Source of the DNA: Staphylococcus warneri
GTDB lineage: Bacteria; Bacillota; Bacilli; Staphylococcales; Staphylococcaceae
DNA length: 64,000 nt
NCBI RefSeq assembly: GCF_900636385.1
Contig: NZ_LR134269.1
Span: 186,001 to 250,000, forward strand
Direction of reading: 5' to 3'
Part shown: piece after piece, positions 50,248 through 59,243 of the stretch
Layout of the letters: the number at the start of each line of letters is the position of its first letter
Numbering within the stretch: the first letter of the stretch is position 1
Notes under the pieces: model-generated
The model's input: the letters and a program-made list of their open reading frames with translations, nothing else
What the model was told of the DNA's origin: nothing
Databases searched by the model: none
Program-made: the position numbers and the translations under genes

Positions 50248-51702
50248 TTATTTTACGTCATTAGCAAAGAAATCAAAGATATTTTTTGCACTATCTGTAT
50301 TTTCTTTATTTCCTTTGAATTGATTAGATCCAGGACCATATGCATACGTATTTACATCTTCACCAGTGTGACCGTAAGTTGTCCAACCTGTATGTGATGC
50401 ATCATTGATTGGTTTTTGAATTGCATCTTGAAGACGTGTAGTTTGTTCGACAACTTTTGGATCTTTTTCATCCTTGACTGATTTTGTTAATTTCTTCAGC
50501 TTTTTAGCTTCTTTTTTAACTTTATCAAGTTGTTCTTTAGGGAAGTCAATACCATAACCATCGTTGATTACTTTTTCAGGGTCTTTACCAGCAGCAATTT
50601 CTTTTGTCATATACATGCCAGAATGTTTCATTTGATGGATTGATTGAGGATTCCATTTGTAATCTTTACCTTTACCAATGGTCATACCACCTGTAGAATG
50701 ATCTGCTGTTGCTACAACAAGTGTATCTTTATGTTGTTTAGCATAGTTAATCGCATTTGAGAAAGCTTTATCAAACCCTTGCATTTCAGACATTACACCC
50801 GTAACATCATTTGGATGTGCAGCTTTGTCGATAGACGCACCTTCTACCATTAAGAAGAAGCCTTTATCGTTCTTTTCAAGTTTACTTAAAGCGCTGTTTT
50901 CCATATCTACTAATAATGGGTTGCTTTCTGGCGCATCAATTTGAAGTGGCATATCTTTCTCAGAGAATAAACCTAATACCTGATTGCTAGTCGATTGATT
51001 CAGTTCATTTTTATTAGAAACCACATCGTAACCATCTTTTTTGAATTTTTGATCTAAATTCCCATTATCTTTACCAAAATATTTAGAACCGCCACCTAAA
51101 ATGACATCTACTTTATGTTTGCCATTAATTTTATCATTATAAAACTGTTTCGCAATTTCATCTTTTTTATCACGAGAATCGACATGTGAGGCATAGGCTG
51201 CTGGAGTTGCATCAGTGATTTCTGCTGTAGATACAAGACCAGTAGATTTACCTTTTTCTTTTGCACTTTCTAACACAGTTTTAACATTTTTCTTATTAGC
51301 ATCGACACCAATGGCACCATTATACGTTTTATGACCTGAACTAAATGCTGTAGCACCTGCCGCAGAATCTGTCACGTTTTCTTTAGGGTCATTAGGATAA
51401 GTACGGTTAGTACCCTTTAAATATTTATCAAATGTAGTGGGTTTCATCGATTTAGCTGAAGGATCATTTTGATAATAACGATAAGCAGTATTGAAAGAAG
51501 GACCCATTCCATCGCCAACTAAGAAAATGACATTTTTAGGGTTTTTAGTATTGCCGAGAGCAATAGCTTCATCATTACTTTGTTTTTTGTTGTCCTCTGT
51601 ATTTGTCCCAGAAGCTAATGATACATTCGTACTACTTAATAATGTTGCAGCAATGATACTACCTGACAATAAGTATTTAGTATATTGATTAAATAATTTC
51701 AT
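50248..51702 (-). CDS. phoB: secreted alkaline phosphatase
   Basis: A 484-residue alkaline phosphatase precursor. The signal peptide ends near SLA-SG (residue 30). Metal and catalytic residues: Asp64 in LVGDGMG, Ser113 in TDSAAGATAF (phosphorylated nucleophile), EGASIDKAAH, TADHSTGG and the His in ASHTGWTTYGHTGED. It releases phosphate from organic esters outside the cell. It joins the phosphonate-type importer and nucleotidase as a phosphorus-salvage element. No PhoP box was identified upstream by eye. Confidence 0.93.
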   Translation of the reverse strand: MKLFNQYTKYLLSGSIIAATLLSSTNVSLASGTNTEDNKKQSNDEAIALGNTKNPKNVIFLVGDGMGPSFNTAYRYYQNDPSAKSMKPTTFDKYLKGTNRTYPNDPKENVTDSAAGATAFSSGHKTYNGAIGVDANKKNVKTVLESAKEKGKSTGLVSTAEITDATPAAYASHVDSRDKKDEIAKQFYNDKINGKHKVDVILGGGSKYFGKDNGNLDQKFKKDGYDVVSNKNELNQSTSNQVLGLFSEKDMPLQIDAPESNPLLVDMENSALSKLEKNDKGFFLMVEGASIDKAAHPNDVTGVMSEMQGFDKAFSNAINYAKQHKDTLVVATADHSTGGMTIGKGKDYKWNPQSIHQMKHSGMYMTKEIAAGKDPEKVINDGYGIDFPKEQLDKVKKEAKKLKKLTKSVKDEKDPKVVEQTTRLQDAIQKPINDASHTGWTTYGHTGEDVNTYAYGPGSNQFKGNKENTDSAKNIFDFFANDVK

Positions 51703-51958
51703 TTAAAATGGCCCCCTAATATATGTATAAATGCATTACAATTTAAGTATAAGCAAGGCATTTTGATTAGATGTGTGGTTCTTGTAAATAGATTGTAAAC
51801 ATAGGTGAAAGAGGATTTTATTAATGGATGACTCTTAACAAATGTACTTTTAATAATAAACATGTAAAATAGATATTAAATAGAGTATAGCAAGAGAGAA
51901 ATTGGAAGCCATTTTGCCACCATGGAAACTCATGCTTAAAATAAACGAGGTGAAAAAA

Positions 51959-52117
51959 ATGATATTTGTTATGTTATCTCCATTATTCATCATAGGTTTT
52001 ATTGCATTAAGTATTTATGAAGAAAAAAGAAGAAAGAAAAATGAAGCTGCTAAAAAGGCATCAAATGACACTCAAACTGATGAAAATCAAGTCGAACATC
52101 AAGATAAATCAATGTAA
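51959..52117 (+). CDS. small membrane protein ahead of the BraRS-type genes
   Basis: A 52-residue protein: MIFVMLSPLFIIGFIALSIY (20-residue helix), then YEEKRRKKNEAAKKASND and an acidic tail. GAGGTGA is seven bases before the ATG; an earlier in-frame TTG is not supported. It starts 21 bp before the response regulator gene, so it is the first cistron of the braRSDE-like operon and probably corresponds to the small first gene (braX) of that operon in S. aureus. Role unknown. Confidence 0.7.
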   Translation: MIFVMLSPLFIIGFIALSIYEEKRRKKNEAAKKASNDTQTDENQVEHQDKSM

Positions 52118-52138
52118 CGCAACGAAAGGTGTATCTCA

Positions 52139-52804
52139 ATGAAGATTTTGATAGTAGAAGATGACTTAGTCATTGCAGAAAGTTTAGCAAGTGAACTTAA
52201 GAAATGGAACTATGACGTTAAGATGGCAAAACAGTTTTCGCATGTTTTAGATGATTTCAAAGACTATCTACCTGACCTAGTACTACTAGATATTAATTTA
52301 CCAACTTTAAATGGCTTCCATTGGTGCCAAGAAATGAGAAAAATCTCAAACGTACCTATCATATTTATTAGTTCAAGGACAGATAATATGGATCAAATAA
52401 TGGCGATTCAAATGGGTGGCGATGATTTTATTGAGAAACCATTTAATTTATCGTTAACAGTTGCTAAAGTACAAGCTTTATTACGACGAACTTATGATTT
52501 AGCTGTATCTAATAATGAATTAAATGTTAAGGGATGTAAACTTATCGTTGATGAGGCTAAGTTAATGTTTCAAGATGATGTGACACAACTGTCTTTAACA
52601 GAACTTCAAATCGTTAAACTGTTGTTTCAAAATGAAGGTAAATTTGTAAATCGAACAGCTTTAATTGAAAAATGTTGGGAATCAGAGAATTATATTGATG
52701 ATAATACTTTGGCTGTAAATATGACACGATTGCGAAAAAAATTAAGTCAAATTGGCTTAACAGATTTTATTGAAACGAAGAAAAATGTGGGATATAGGGT
52801 GTAA
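52139..52804 (+). CDS. braR: OmpR-type response regulator, BraR/NsaR-like
   Basis: A 221-residue regulator with phospho-acceptor Asp51 (LVLLDINLP), acidic pocket EDD at residues 7-9, switch Ser/Thr in FISSR, and Lys in IEKPFN; the C-terminus is a winged helix ending FIETKKNVGYRV. It is followed five bases on by an intramembrane-sensing kinase and an ABC transporter with large extracellular loop, the BceRS/BraRS-BceAB layout. In S. aureus BraRS senses bacitracin and nisin. Confidence 0.85.
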   Translation: MKILIVEDDLVIAESLASELKKWNYDVKMAKQFSHVLDDFKDYLPDLVLLDINLPTLNGFHWCQEMRKISNVPIIFISSRTDNMDQIMAIQMGGDDFIEKPFNLSLTVAKVQALLRRTYDLAVSNNELNVKGCKLIVDEAKLMFQDDVTQLSLTELQIVKLLFQNEGKFVNRTALIEKCWESENYIDDNTLAVNMTRLRKKLSQIGLTDFIETKKNVGYRV

Positions 52805-52809
52805 ATAAG

Positions 52810-53706
52810 ATGTTACTAACGTTTATTAAATCAATTAAAAATGAAATAGCGATTGTTACGTTTATATCCTTACTGTTTGTACTCATTTTCTTTGTGTTTT
52901 CACTCCCCCAAAGTGCGCTAATGCTTGGTGTAGCAATTATTTTATTTATTATGTGCATTTATTGGTGGATCAGTTATTTAGGTTTCCAAAAACAAGAAAA
53001 ACTTAAAGAAAAAGTAGTATCACTCGAAGAAGAACTATTTGAAATGAAAAACAAACAAATTGAATATCGTAAAGATGTTGAAAGTTATTTCTTAACATGG
53101 GTACATCAAATCAAAACGCCAATCACTGCATCGCAACTATTGCTAGAACGTAATGAACCTAATGTTGCCAATCAAGTGAGACAAGAAATTGTACAAATTG
53201 ATAACTATACTCGTTTAGCACTAAGTTACTTAAAATTACTTAATGAAGCCTCGGATATGACAATCACAGAGGTTAACATAGATGATTTAATTAAACCTTT
53301 AATTATGAAATATCGAATTCACTTTATTGAACAACATACTAAAATTCATTATCAATCTAATGATGATAGTATCTTAACAGATGCACAATGGACTTCAATA
53401 TTGATAGAACAGATACTGAATAACGCATTAAAATATGCACGTGGAAAAGATATTTGGATTGACTTTGACTCAACGTCTCAACAATTATCTATTAAAGATA
53501 ACGGGATTGGTATTAGTCAAGCAGACTTGCCGAAAATCTTTGACAAAGGATATTCTGGTTACAATGGTAGCCTTAATGAATCCTCAAGCGGCATTGGATT
53601 GTTTATCGTTAAACATATTGCGCAACATCTGAATTTAAATGTTGAAGTAACATCAGACTTGAATAAAGGTACACAATTTACAATTAGCTTTCCAACGCAA
53701 AGCTAA
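52810..53706 (+). CDS. braS: intramembrane-sensing histidine kinase, BraS/NsaS-like
   Basis: A 298-residue kinase with two membrane helices (about residues 15-32 and 37-55) and almost no extracellular loop, the BceS/BraS type. Phospho-acceptor His99 is in TWVHQIKTP; the ATPase domain has NNALKYARG, DNGIGISQ and SSGIGLFIVKHI. Such kinases detect peptides through their partner ABC transporter, here the next two genes. Confidence 0.87.
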   Translation: MLLTFIKSIKNEIAIVTFISLLFVLIFFVFSLPQSALMLGVAIILFIMCIYWWISYLGFQKQEKLKEKVVSLEEELFEMKNKQIEYRKDVESYFLTWVHQIKTPITASQLLLERNEPNVANQVRQEIVQIDNYTRLALSYLKLLNEASDMTITEVNIDDLIKPLIMKYRIHFIEQHTKIHYQSNDDSILTDAQWTSILIEQILNNALKYARGKDIWIDFDSTSQQLSIKDNGIGISQADLPKIFDKGYSGYNGSLNESSSGIGLFIVKHIAQHLNLNVEVTSDLNKGTQFTISFPTQS

Positions 53707-53716
53707 CTTTCAAAAT

Positions 53717-53768
53717 TGTAAGATGGCCAACAAGATTTGTAAGAAATTATAAATGTTGTTGGTCCCTT
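53717..53768 (+). promoter_or_regulatory. hairpin and direct repeats between braS and braD
   Basis: GGCCAACAA and TTGTTGGTCC can pair over a 23-base loop, followed by CTTTTT, a possible terminator or attenuator after braS. Two TTGTAAGA copies (53717 and 53737, 20 bp apart, two helical turns) precede and overlap it, like a tandem response-regulator site. Both readings could apply: readthrough control and a separate promoter for braDE. Confidence 0.45.
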
Positions 53769-53809
53769 TTTAATATAAAATAGAGTTGGTATTAGAAAGG
53801 AGCGTCCAT

Positions 53810-54556
53810 ATGTTACTAGAAGTCAAACATGTCAAAAAGGTATTTGGAAAGGGTTTAAATAGAACTGAAGCATTAAGTGATATGAATTTATTAGTTGATA
53901 CTGGTGAGTTTGTAGCCATTATGGGTGAATCAGGATCTGGTAAATCTACATTATTACAATTGATTGCTACATTTGATCAATTAACGGAAGGTACCATTCA
54001 ATTGAATGGTCAATCCCTAGCGTCATTGAAAAAAAGAGATATTGCTCAGTTTCGACGAGAACAACTAGGATTTGTCTTTCAAGAATTTAATATTTTAGAA
54101 TCAATGACAAATAAAGATAATATTTTAATGCCACTTATCTTAAGTAATCAATTTGTTCATACGATGCAAGAACGCCTAGACAAAGTGAGTCGACAACTTA
54201 ATATTAGTGACATCTTAAATCAATTTCCAAATCAAATTTCTGGTGGACAAAAACAACGCGTTGCTATAGCACGTGCGCTTATTACGAATCCTCAACTATT
54301 ATTAGCAGACGAACCAACGGGGGCGCTTGATTCAAAAAGTTCGAAACAGTTAATGCAATTATTTCAATATCTCAATCAACAACAACAAACGATTTTAATG
54401 GTTACGCACTCTACTATTGATGCTTCGTATGCTAATCGTGTTGTTTTTATTAAAGATGGTCGTTTATATCATGAGATATATCGTGGAGAAGAGAGCCAGA
54501 TAGTATATCAAAAGCGTATTGCTGATAGTTTAGCAATTATAAATGGAAGGGAGTAG
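53810..54556 (+). CDS. braD: bacitracin/nisin-type ABC transporter ATPase, BraD-like
   Basis: A 248-residue ATPase with Walker A GESGSGKST, signature ISGGQKQR, Walker B LLLADEPTGALDS and H-loop VTHS. The ATG at 53810 is seven bases after AAAGGAG; eight in-frame upstream codons run through that site. It is the MacB/BceA type that works with FtsX-like permeases. Five bases separate it from the permease gene. Confidence 0.9.
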   Translation: MLLEVKHVKKVFGKGLNRTEALSDMNLLVDTGEFVAIMGESGSGKSTLLQLIATFDQLTEGTIQLNGQSLASLKKRDIAQFRREQLGFVFQEFNILESMTNKDNILMPLILSNQFVHTMQERLDKVSRQLNISDILNQFPNQISGGQKQRVAIARALITNPQLLLADEPTGALDSKSSKQLMQLFQYLNQQQQTILMVTHSTIDASYANRVVFIKDGRLYHEIYRGEESQIVYQKRIADSLAIINGRE

Positions 54557-54561
54557 TTAAC

Positions 54562-56568
54562 GTGCCCCTAACAATGATTTGGACAATTGTTAAACGCCAT
54601 TTTGTAACGCAACGGCATATCATCATACCATTTATTTTGTCTTCAAGTACGATATTTGCGATTGAATACATACTATTATCATTAACCACTAATACATATA
54701 TTCAACAACATCATCAATTACTAGGTGTTTTTGCAATAATTGGAAATGTATTCATGTCATTATTAGCTATCATTTTTATCATTTATGCTAATCAATTTGT
54801 CATAAAACAACAACAAAAGACCTATTCACTTTATATTATTTTAGGTATGGAAAAACGTCATCTTAGCATCATAATATTAATAGAATCCATAGTAAAATAT
54901 TGTATTATCGCATTATTGAGTATCGTTGGAGGATATTTATTCGGTGCACTATTATTTATGTTTATTCGTAAAGTAACGACAGGGCGGGAAGGTTACCTAA
55001 GTGCCTATCCATTTGATTTTAAAGCCATGTGGATAACATTGCTATTATTATCAATCGTCATGATATTATTATTAATGATTAATGTATTTAAAATCACTAT
55101 GCAAAATCCTATGCAATTAATGAATAAGAAAGCGTATCGTAATTATCGATTTCAAAAGGTATTCAATTATAGTTTGTTAATTATCGGGATGTTATGTGTT
55201 GGTAATGGTTATCGTATAGCTTTACAAAATAATACGCCAGCAGAGTCGATTTTGGCATTATTTGTTGCTATATTCTTTGTATTTATAGGTACATATTTAT
55301 TATTTATATCATTGAGTGTATTACTCATTGAAAGGTTACAAAAGTTGTCTAAGTTTTACTATCGACCTAAACGTTTCTTTTTGATATCAGGATTAAGAGC
55401 ACGTATGAAATCGAATGCAGTAGGGTTAGCAAGTATCGCGATATTATGTACGTTCTTGATTGTTACTTTAGGGATGACCGTCACGACATACAGAAGTATG
55501 GGTGAGAATGTTCGCAATATGTGGAAAAATCAATATCTTACCAGTATTGAAGGTGATTTTCATCAGGATAAAAAGGTAGCTCAAAAGGTTAAAGCAGTAA
55601 CCGAAGATATTAAACAAAATATACATTCAGATACACCGAAAATATATACCCAATCCATGTTTAATGTACTTTTAGACAATCGTTCAGATTATCGACGTTT
55701 ACTCAAACCAAGTGATTCACCAAACGAGTTCAATATTGATCCTTGGAGTACTAAAAATGTATTTATTACGATTATGACATTGAATGATTATAACCAATTT
55801 AATCGCCCGCTACATTTAAAATCAAATGAAATCGGTGTGAACACGAGCATGCAAATGCTAGATTTGAATGACAATTTAGTACTAAGAGGAAAATCCTTTA
55901 ATATTAAACCTGTTGAAGAAACCAATGTGAATTCTATAAGATTTAGCGAAAACATTAATTTAATTGTTAAAAATGACAAAGAACGCGATCAAATCATCCA
56001 ATATTATACTAAAACATCAGCCAAAGCTGACGATCAAGTCACACACACGATGATTGAATTTAATGCGTACGATTCAAAAGGGAAAGACACGCCCGATATT
56101 CATAAACTTGAACAAAAACATCATATCAATATTACTAGTTATGAATCATTTATTAAGATGTTTTATAACTTCAATGGCGGTTTAATATTTGTGGGAAGTT
56201 TAGTTTCTTTCGTTTTAGTGATTGGTATATTCTTGATCATTTACTATAAGCAAGTATCAGAAGCGCAAGAAGATGTTAATCATTATGTAACGATGGCACA
56301 TCTAGGACTAGATAATGATGATATCAAACATATATTAGATCAACAGTTAATTTGGTTATTTAGCGTTCCGTTTATTGTGAGTATATTCCATACAGTGGTT
56401 GCCTCTAAAATAATATATAATGTACTCGGATTATTTGGAGAAGTTAGCAAAGGTATATTTATAACTAGTTTTATAAGTGTGATAATAATGGTAAGTGTTC
56501 TTTACCTCTTGACGTATAAAATGACGTCCTATTTATACTCAAAATATGTAAATCAATTAAAAAAATAA
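54562..56568 (+). CDS. braE: bacitracin/nisin-type ABC transporter permease, BraE-like
   Basis: A 668-residue FtsX-type permease starting at GTG, nine bases after GGAAGGGAG. It has about ten helices and a large extracellular domain of about 220 residues (around residues 305-530), the hallmark of BceB/BraE peptide-sensing transporters. In S. aureus BraDE acts mainly as a sensor for BraRS and the separate VraDE gives resistance; VraDE is not in this window. Confidence 0.88.
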   Translation: MPLTMIWTIVKRHFVTQRHIIIPFILSSSTIFAIEYILLSLTTNTYIQQHHQLLGVFAIIGNVFMSLLAIIFIIYANQFVIKQQQKTYSLYIILGMEKRHLSIIILIESIVKYCIIALLSIVGGYLFGALLFMFIRKVTTGREGYLSAYPFDFKAMWITLLLLSIVMILLLMINVFKITMQNPMQLMNKKAYRNYRFQKVFNYSLLIIGMLCVGNGYRIALQNNTPAESILALFVAIFFVFIGTYLLFISLSVLLIERLQKLSKFYYRPKRFFLISGLRARMKSNAVGLASIAILCTFLIVTLGMTVTTYRSMGENVRNMWKNQYLTSIEGDFHQDKKVAQKVKAVTEDIKQNIHSDTPKIYTQSMFNVLLDNRSDYRRLLKPSDSPNEFNIDPWSTKNVFITIMTLNDYNQFNRPLHLKSNEIGVNTSMQMLDLNDNLVLRGKSFNIKPVEETNVNSIRFSENINLIVKNDKERDQIIQYYTKTSAKADDQVTHTMIEFNAYDSKGKDTPDIHKLEQKHHINITSYESFIKMFYNFNGGLIFVGSLVSFVLVIGIFLIIYYKQVSEAQEDVNHYVTMAHLGLDNDDIKHILDQQLIWLFSVPFIVSIFHTVVASKIIYNVLGLFGEVSKGIFITSFISVIIMVSVLYLLTYKMTSYLYSKYVNQLKK

Positions 56569-56690
56569 AACTTATAAACTACTGGCATAATAGGAAAAAT
56601 AAAATTATTATCAATTTAATTTTATAATTTAAGCATACATGGTATTTCAATTGGGTAATGATAAAGAAACAAAGAAAGAGGTGTCATTTA

Positions 56691-57722
56691 ATGAAAAGGA
56701 CAATTGAACGGATTCTTGCTTGGTTAGGGATCATTACTCAATTATTTATATTATTAGGTTTAGGCATTGGTGCCATGTTTGGTGGTACGAGTGAAGTACA
56801 AAAAGAAATTAAAAGACAAGCTAAAGAGCAGGCAGCTTCAAATCCAGCCGTAGACTCATCATCACATATGTCTGAGTTATTACCATCTATTTTTAAAGTT
56901 GGACTTATTTATGGTTTAGTTATTTTAGTAATTGCACTAATTGCGACATTATTAATTAAGAAAAAGGCTAAATTAGCAGGTGTTTTACTCATCATTGCTG
57001 CTGTACTTTCATTAGTAATGAACTGGATCGCGGCTTTATTCTGGATTATTGCAGGTATTATGTTATTAGTTAGAAAAAATAAAGATAAGCATGATATCAA
57101 GGATAAAGACAGCGTCCATAACAAACATTCAAAGGATAAGCATCATGATAAAGCAGAACATATAAATGATGACAATCGTAAACATCATCACGATGTAGAA
57201 GATAGACATGATCGTAACGTAGAAGGAAGAGACGCACGTAACGGATTCGATACAGATCGTAGAGAAGACGACCGCCATAGAGCAGACCATCATGATGTAG
57301 ACCGTCATGAAGCTAATCGCCAAGACACAGATCGTCGATTCGAAGATACAGAAAGCAGACATGATAATCGTAACGTAGAAGGAAGAGACGCACGTAACGG
57401 ATTCGATGCAGATCGTAGAGAAGACGACCGCCACAGAGAAGATCATCATGATGTAGACCGTCATGATACCAATCACCAAGACACAGACCGTCGATTTGAA
57501 GATACAGAAAGCAGACATGATAATCGTAACGTAGAAGGAAGAGACGCGCGTAACGGATTCGATGCAGATCGTAGAGAAGACGACCGTCATAGAGCAGACC
57601 ATCATGATGTAGACCGTCATGATACAGAACATTCTCAAAGCCAATTTGAAAATGAAACACATAACAAAGATAACTTTGTCGATAAAGTAACACGTCGATT
57701 CAAGAATGATGATAAGAAATAA
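56691..57722 (+). CDS. DUF4064-like membrane protein with charged repeat tail
   Basis: A 343-residue protein. Residues 1-135 hold three to four membrane helices (RILAWLGIITQLFILLGLGIG, then two more) in the DUF4064 pattern. The rest is a highly charged tail with almost three copies of a 52-residue unit, for example NVEGRDARNGFD and RREDDRHR with DHHDVDRH. The ATG at 56691 is nine bases after AAAGAGG; upstream in-frame codons lack support. Function unknown. The tail composition (Asp, Arg, His) is like the MMPL protein's at 25258. Confidence 0.8.
   Translation: MKRTIERILAWLGIITQLFILLGLGIGAMFGGTSEVQKEIKRQAKEQAASNPAVDSSSHMSELLPSIFKVGLIYGLVILVIALIATLLIKKKAKLAGVLLIIAAVLSLVMNWIAALFWIIAGIMLLVRKNKDKHDIKDKDSVHNKHSKDKHHDKAEHINDDNRKHHHDVEDRHDRNVEGRDARNGFDTDRREDDRHRADHHDVDRHEANRQDTDRRFEDTESRHDNRNVEGRDARNGFDADRREDDRHREDHHDVDRHDTNHQDTDRRFEDTESRHDNRNVEGRDARNGFDADRREDDRHRADHHDVDRHDTEHSQSQFENETHNKDNFVDKVTRRFKNDDKK
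57213..57635 (+). repeat. 156-bp near-perfect tandem coding repeat
   Basis: The word CGTAACGTAGAAGGAAGAGA begins units at 57213, 57369 and 57525, exactly 156 bp (52 codons) apart. The third copy is partial. Near identity indicates recent duplication or gene conversion. Confidence 0.95.
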
Positions 57723-57748
57723 TAATATAAAATAAAATTGGTGTTTTA

Positions 57749-57789
57749 CCTTGAAAGGAGCAATAATCCGTTCCTTTCAAGGTTTTTTT
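57749..57789 (+). terminator. intrinsic terminator
   Basis: CCTTGAAAGGA and TCCTTTCAAGG form an 11-bp stem followed by seven T. Confidence 0.92.
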
Positions 57790-58058
57790 ATTTGAGAAAT
57801 AAACCTATATACACAATTAATTATTTATAAAAAGTAATTATGGATACATGTTATTTGTCAAATATAATCAATATAGTTATTATGGATTGATATTGATTTT
57901 TTTATTGAAAAGGTTTGAAATTTCTCTATGAGTCTATAATATAATTTGCGTGCAAATTATTTTGAATATATCGAAGATAGATGACAAGATGTGATCCATT
58001 GTAAAATTAGAACATTGTATTGCTATTTTAATTATATTAAAGAAAGGAGGTTTCACCG
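57790..58058. other. AT-rich leader of the paralogue pair
   Basis: Region upstream of the 58059 gene. TTGAAA at 57915 and overlapping TATAAT hexamers at 57935 and 57940 are candidate promoter parts, but spacing (14 or 19) is not ideal. No gene or RNA structure seen. Confidence 0.4.
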
Positions 58059-59243
58059 ATGTATACAGTAGGATTAGTACCATCACCTGGCGTTGCACAT
58101 GAACATGTGACGAAGATTATTCCCAAAATCAAGCAATTGCTGACACAAAGGATTAATGATGATAGTCAATGGAACTTTGAAGTTAAAGAGGATTTAATTA
58201 TTGGTTCTGCCGAAGATGTACATGAGAGTGTTGATAAAGCAGAACAAATCAAAAATGAAAAACATTGGGATTTCGCAATATGTGTCACAGACCTTCCTAG
58301 TATTTCTGGCAAAAAGGTTGTCGTTAGTGATTTCAATAATGAAAAGCAAGTTGCAATGTTATCATTACCTTCCTTGGGTGTGATTGATTTAAAAAGAAAG
58401 TTAATTAGTAGTATTACTACGATGATTGAACAACTATATTATAACGAACCACTATCAAAGACCAGCACCCATCCATTCATCCATTTAAAATCGGTAGAAC
58501 CTGAAGAAGACGAATCCCCCAAAAGACGATATATTAATCCATTTATGATTATAGGTTGGATTCAGTTAATTTGTGGTTTAACGCGTGCTAATAAACCATG
58601 GAAAAATATTTTTAACTTCAAAAAAATTATTTCTGTTGCCTTTGCTACAGGGACATATGTGTCTATTTTTTCTATGCCGTGGGAGCTTAGTGTCATTTAC
58701 TCACCGATCAGATTTATTATATTAATGATTATTTCTATTGTTGGTATGGCATGTTGGTTATTATATGCACATAAATTAATCGAAAGAAAAACAGCCAAAT
58801 CACAAAGAACGTATAGATGGATATACAATGCCACAACAATGTTGACACTGATAGTGATTACGCTAATCAATTATTTCATATTGTATCTATTATTAATTGT
58901 GAGTATTACATTGTTTGTGCCAGTAAGTTTATTTAATAGTTGGACCAGTGCACAAGCAGAATTTACGTTTATGAATTACGTCAAATTAATTTGGTTTGTA
59001 TCATCACTAGGCTTATTAGCGGGAGCAATGGGATCTACAGTAGAAGATGAAGAGAAAATAAGAAAGATTACGTATTCATATCGTCAATACCATCGTTACA
59101 AGGAAGCACAAGAAGAAAAAGAAGAACAAGAACAACAACATGAGCCATCACAACAAGAGGTTGAAAGACAGTCTACTAGTGATGATAGTGATGACGATGA
59201 ATATGAAGAGAAAAAACAAGATCATAGAGAGGAGGGTCATTAA
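58059..59243 (+). CDS. unknown membrane protein, first of a paralogue pair
   Basis: A 394-residue protein with AAGGAGG before its ATG. Residues 1-130 are soluble, alpha/beta in character: YTVGLVPSPGVAHEHV, HWDFAICVTDLPS and MLSLPSLGVIDL. Then four or five membrane helices (residues about 185-330), and a very acidic Glu/Gln/Asp tail. The next gene has the same layout and matching positions (GLVxxPGV, WDxxxxxTDLP, SxPxxG). No signal peptide, so the N-domain is probably cytoplasmic. I do not recognise the family or an enzyme motif. The two genes overlap by one base and are surely translated together. Confidence 0.8.
   Translation: MYTVGLVPSPGVAHEHVTKIIPKIKQLLTQRINDDSQWNFEVKEDLIIGSAEDVHESVDKAEQIKNEKHWDFAICVTDLPSISGKKVVVSDFNNEKQVAMLSLPSLGVIDLKRKLISSITTMIEQLYYNEPLSKTSTHPFIHLKSVEPEEDESPKRRYINPFMIIGWIQLICGLTRANKPWKNIFNFKKIISVAFATGTYVSIFSMPWELSVIYSPIRFIILMIISIVGMACWLLYAHKLIERKTAKSQRTYRWIYNATTMLTLIVITLINYFILYLLLIVSITLFVPVSLFNSWTSAQAEFTFMNYVKLIWFVSSLGLLAGAMGSTVEDEEKIRKITYSYRQYHRYKEAQEEKEEQEQQHEPSQQEVERQSTSDDSDDDEYEEKKQDHREEGH

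Noticed and set aside
57129..57693. Long open frames on the minus strand opposite the DUF4064 repeats
   Set aside because: They exist because of the biased repeat codons on the plus strand; they have no ribosome binding site and odd composition.
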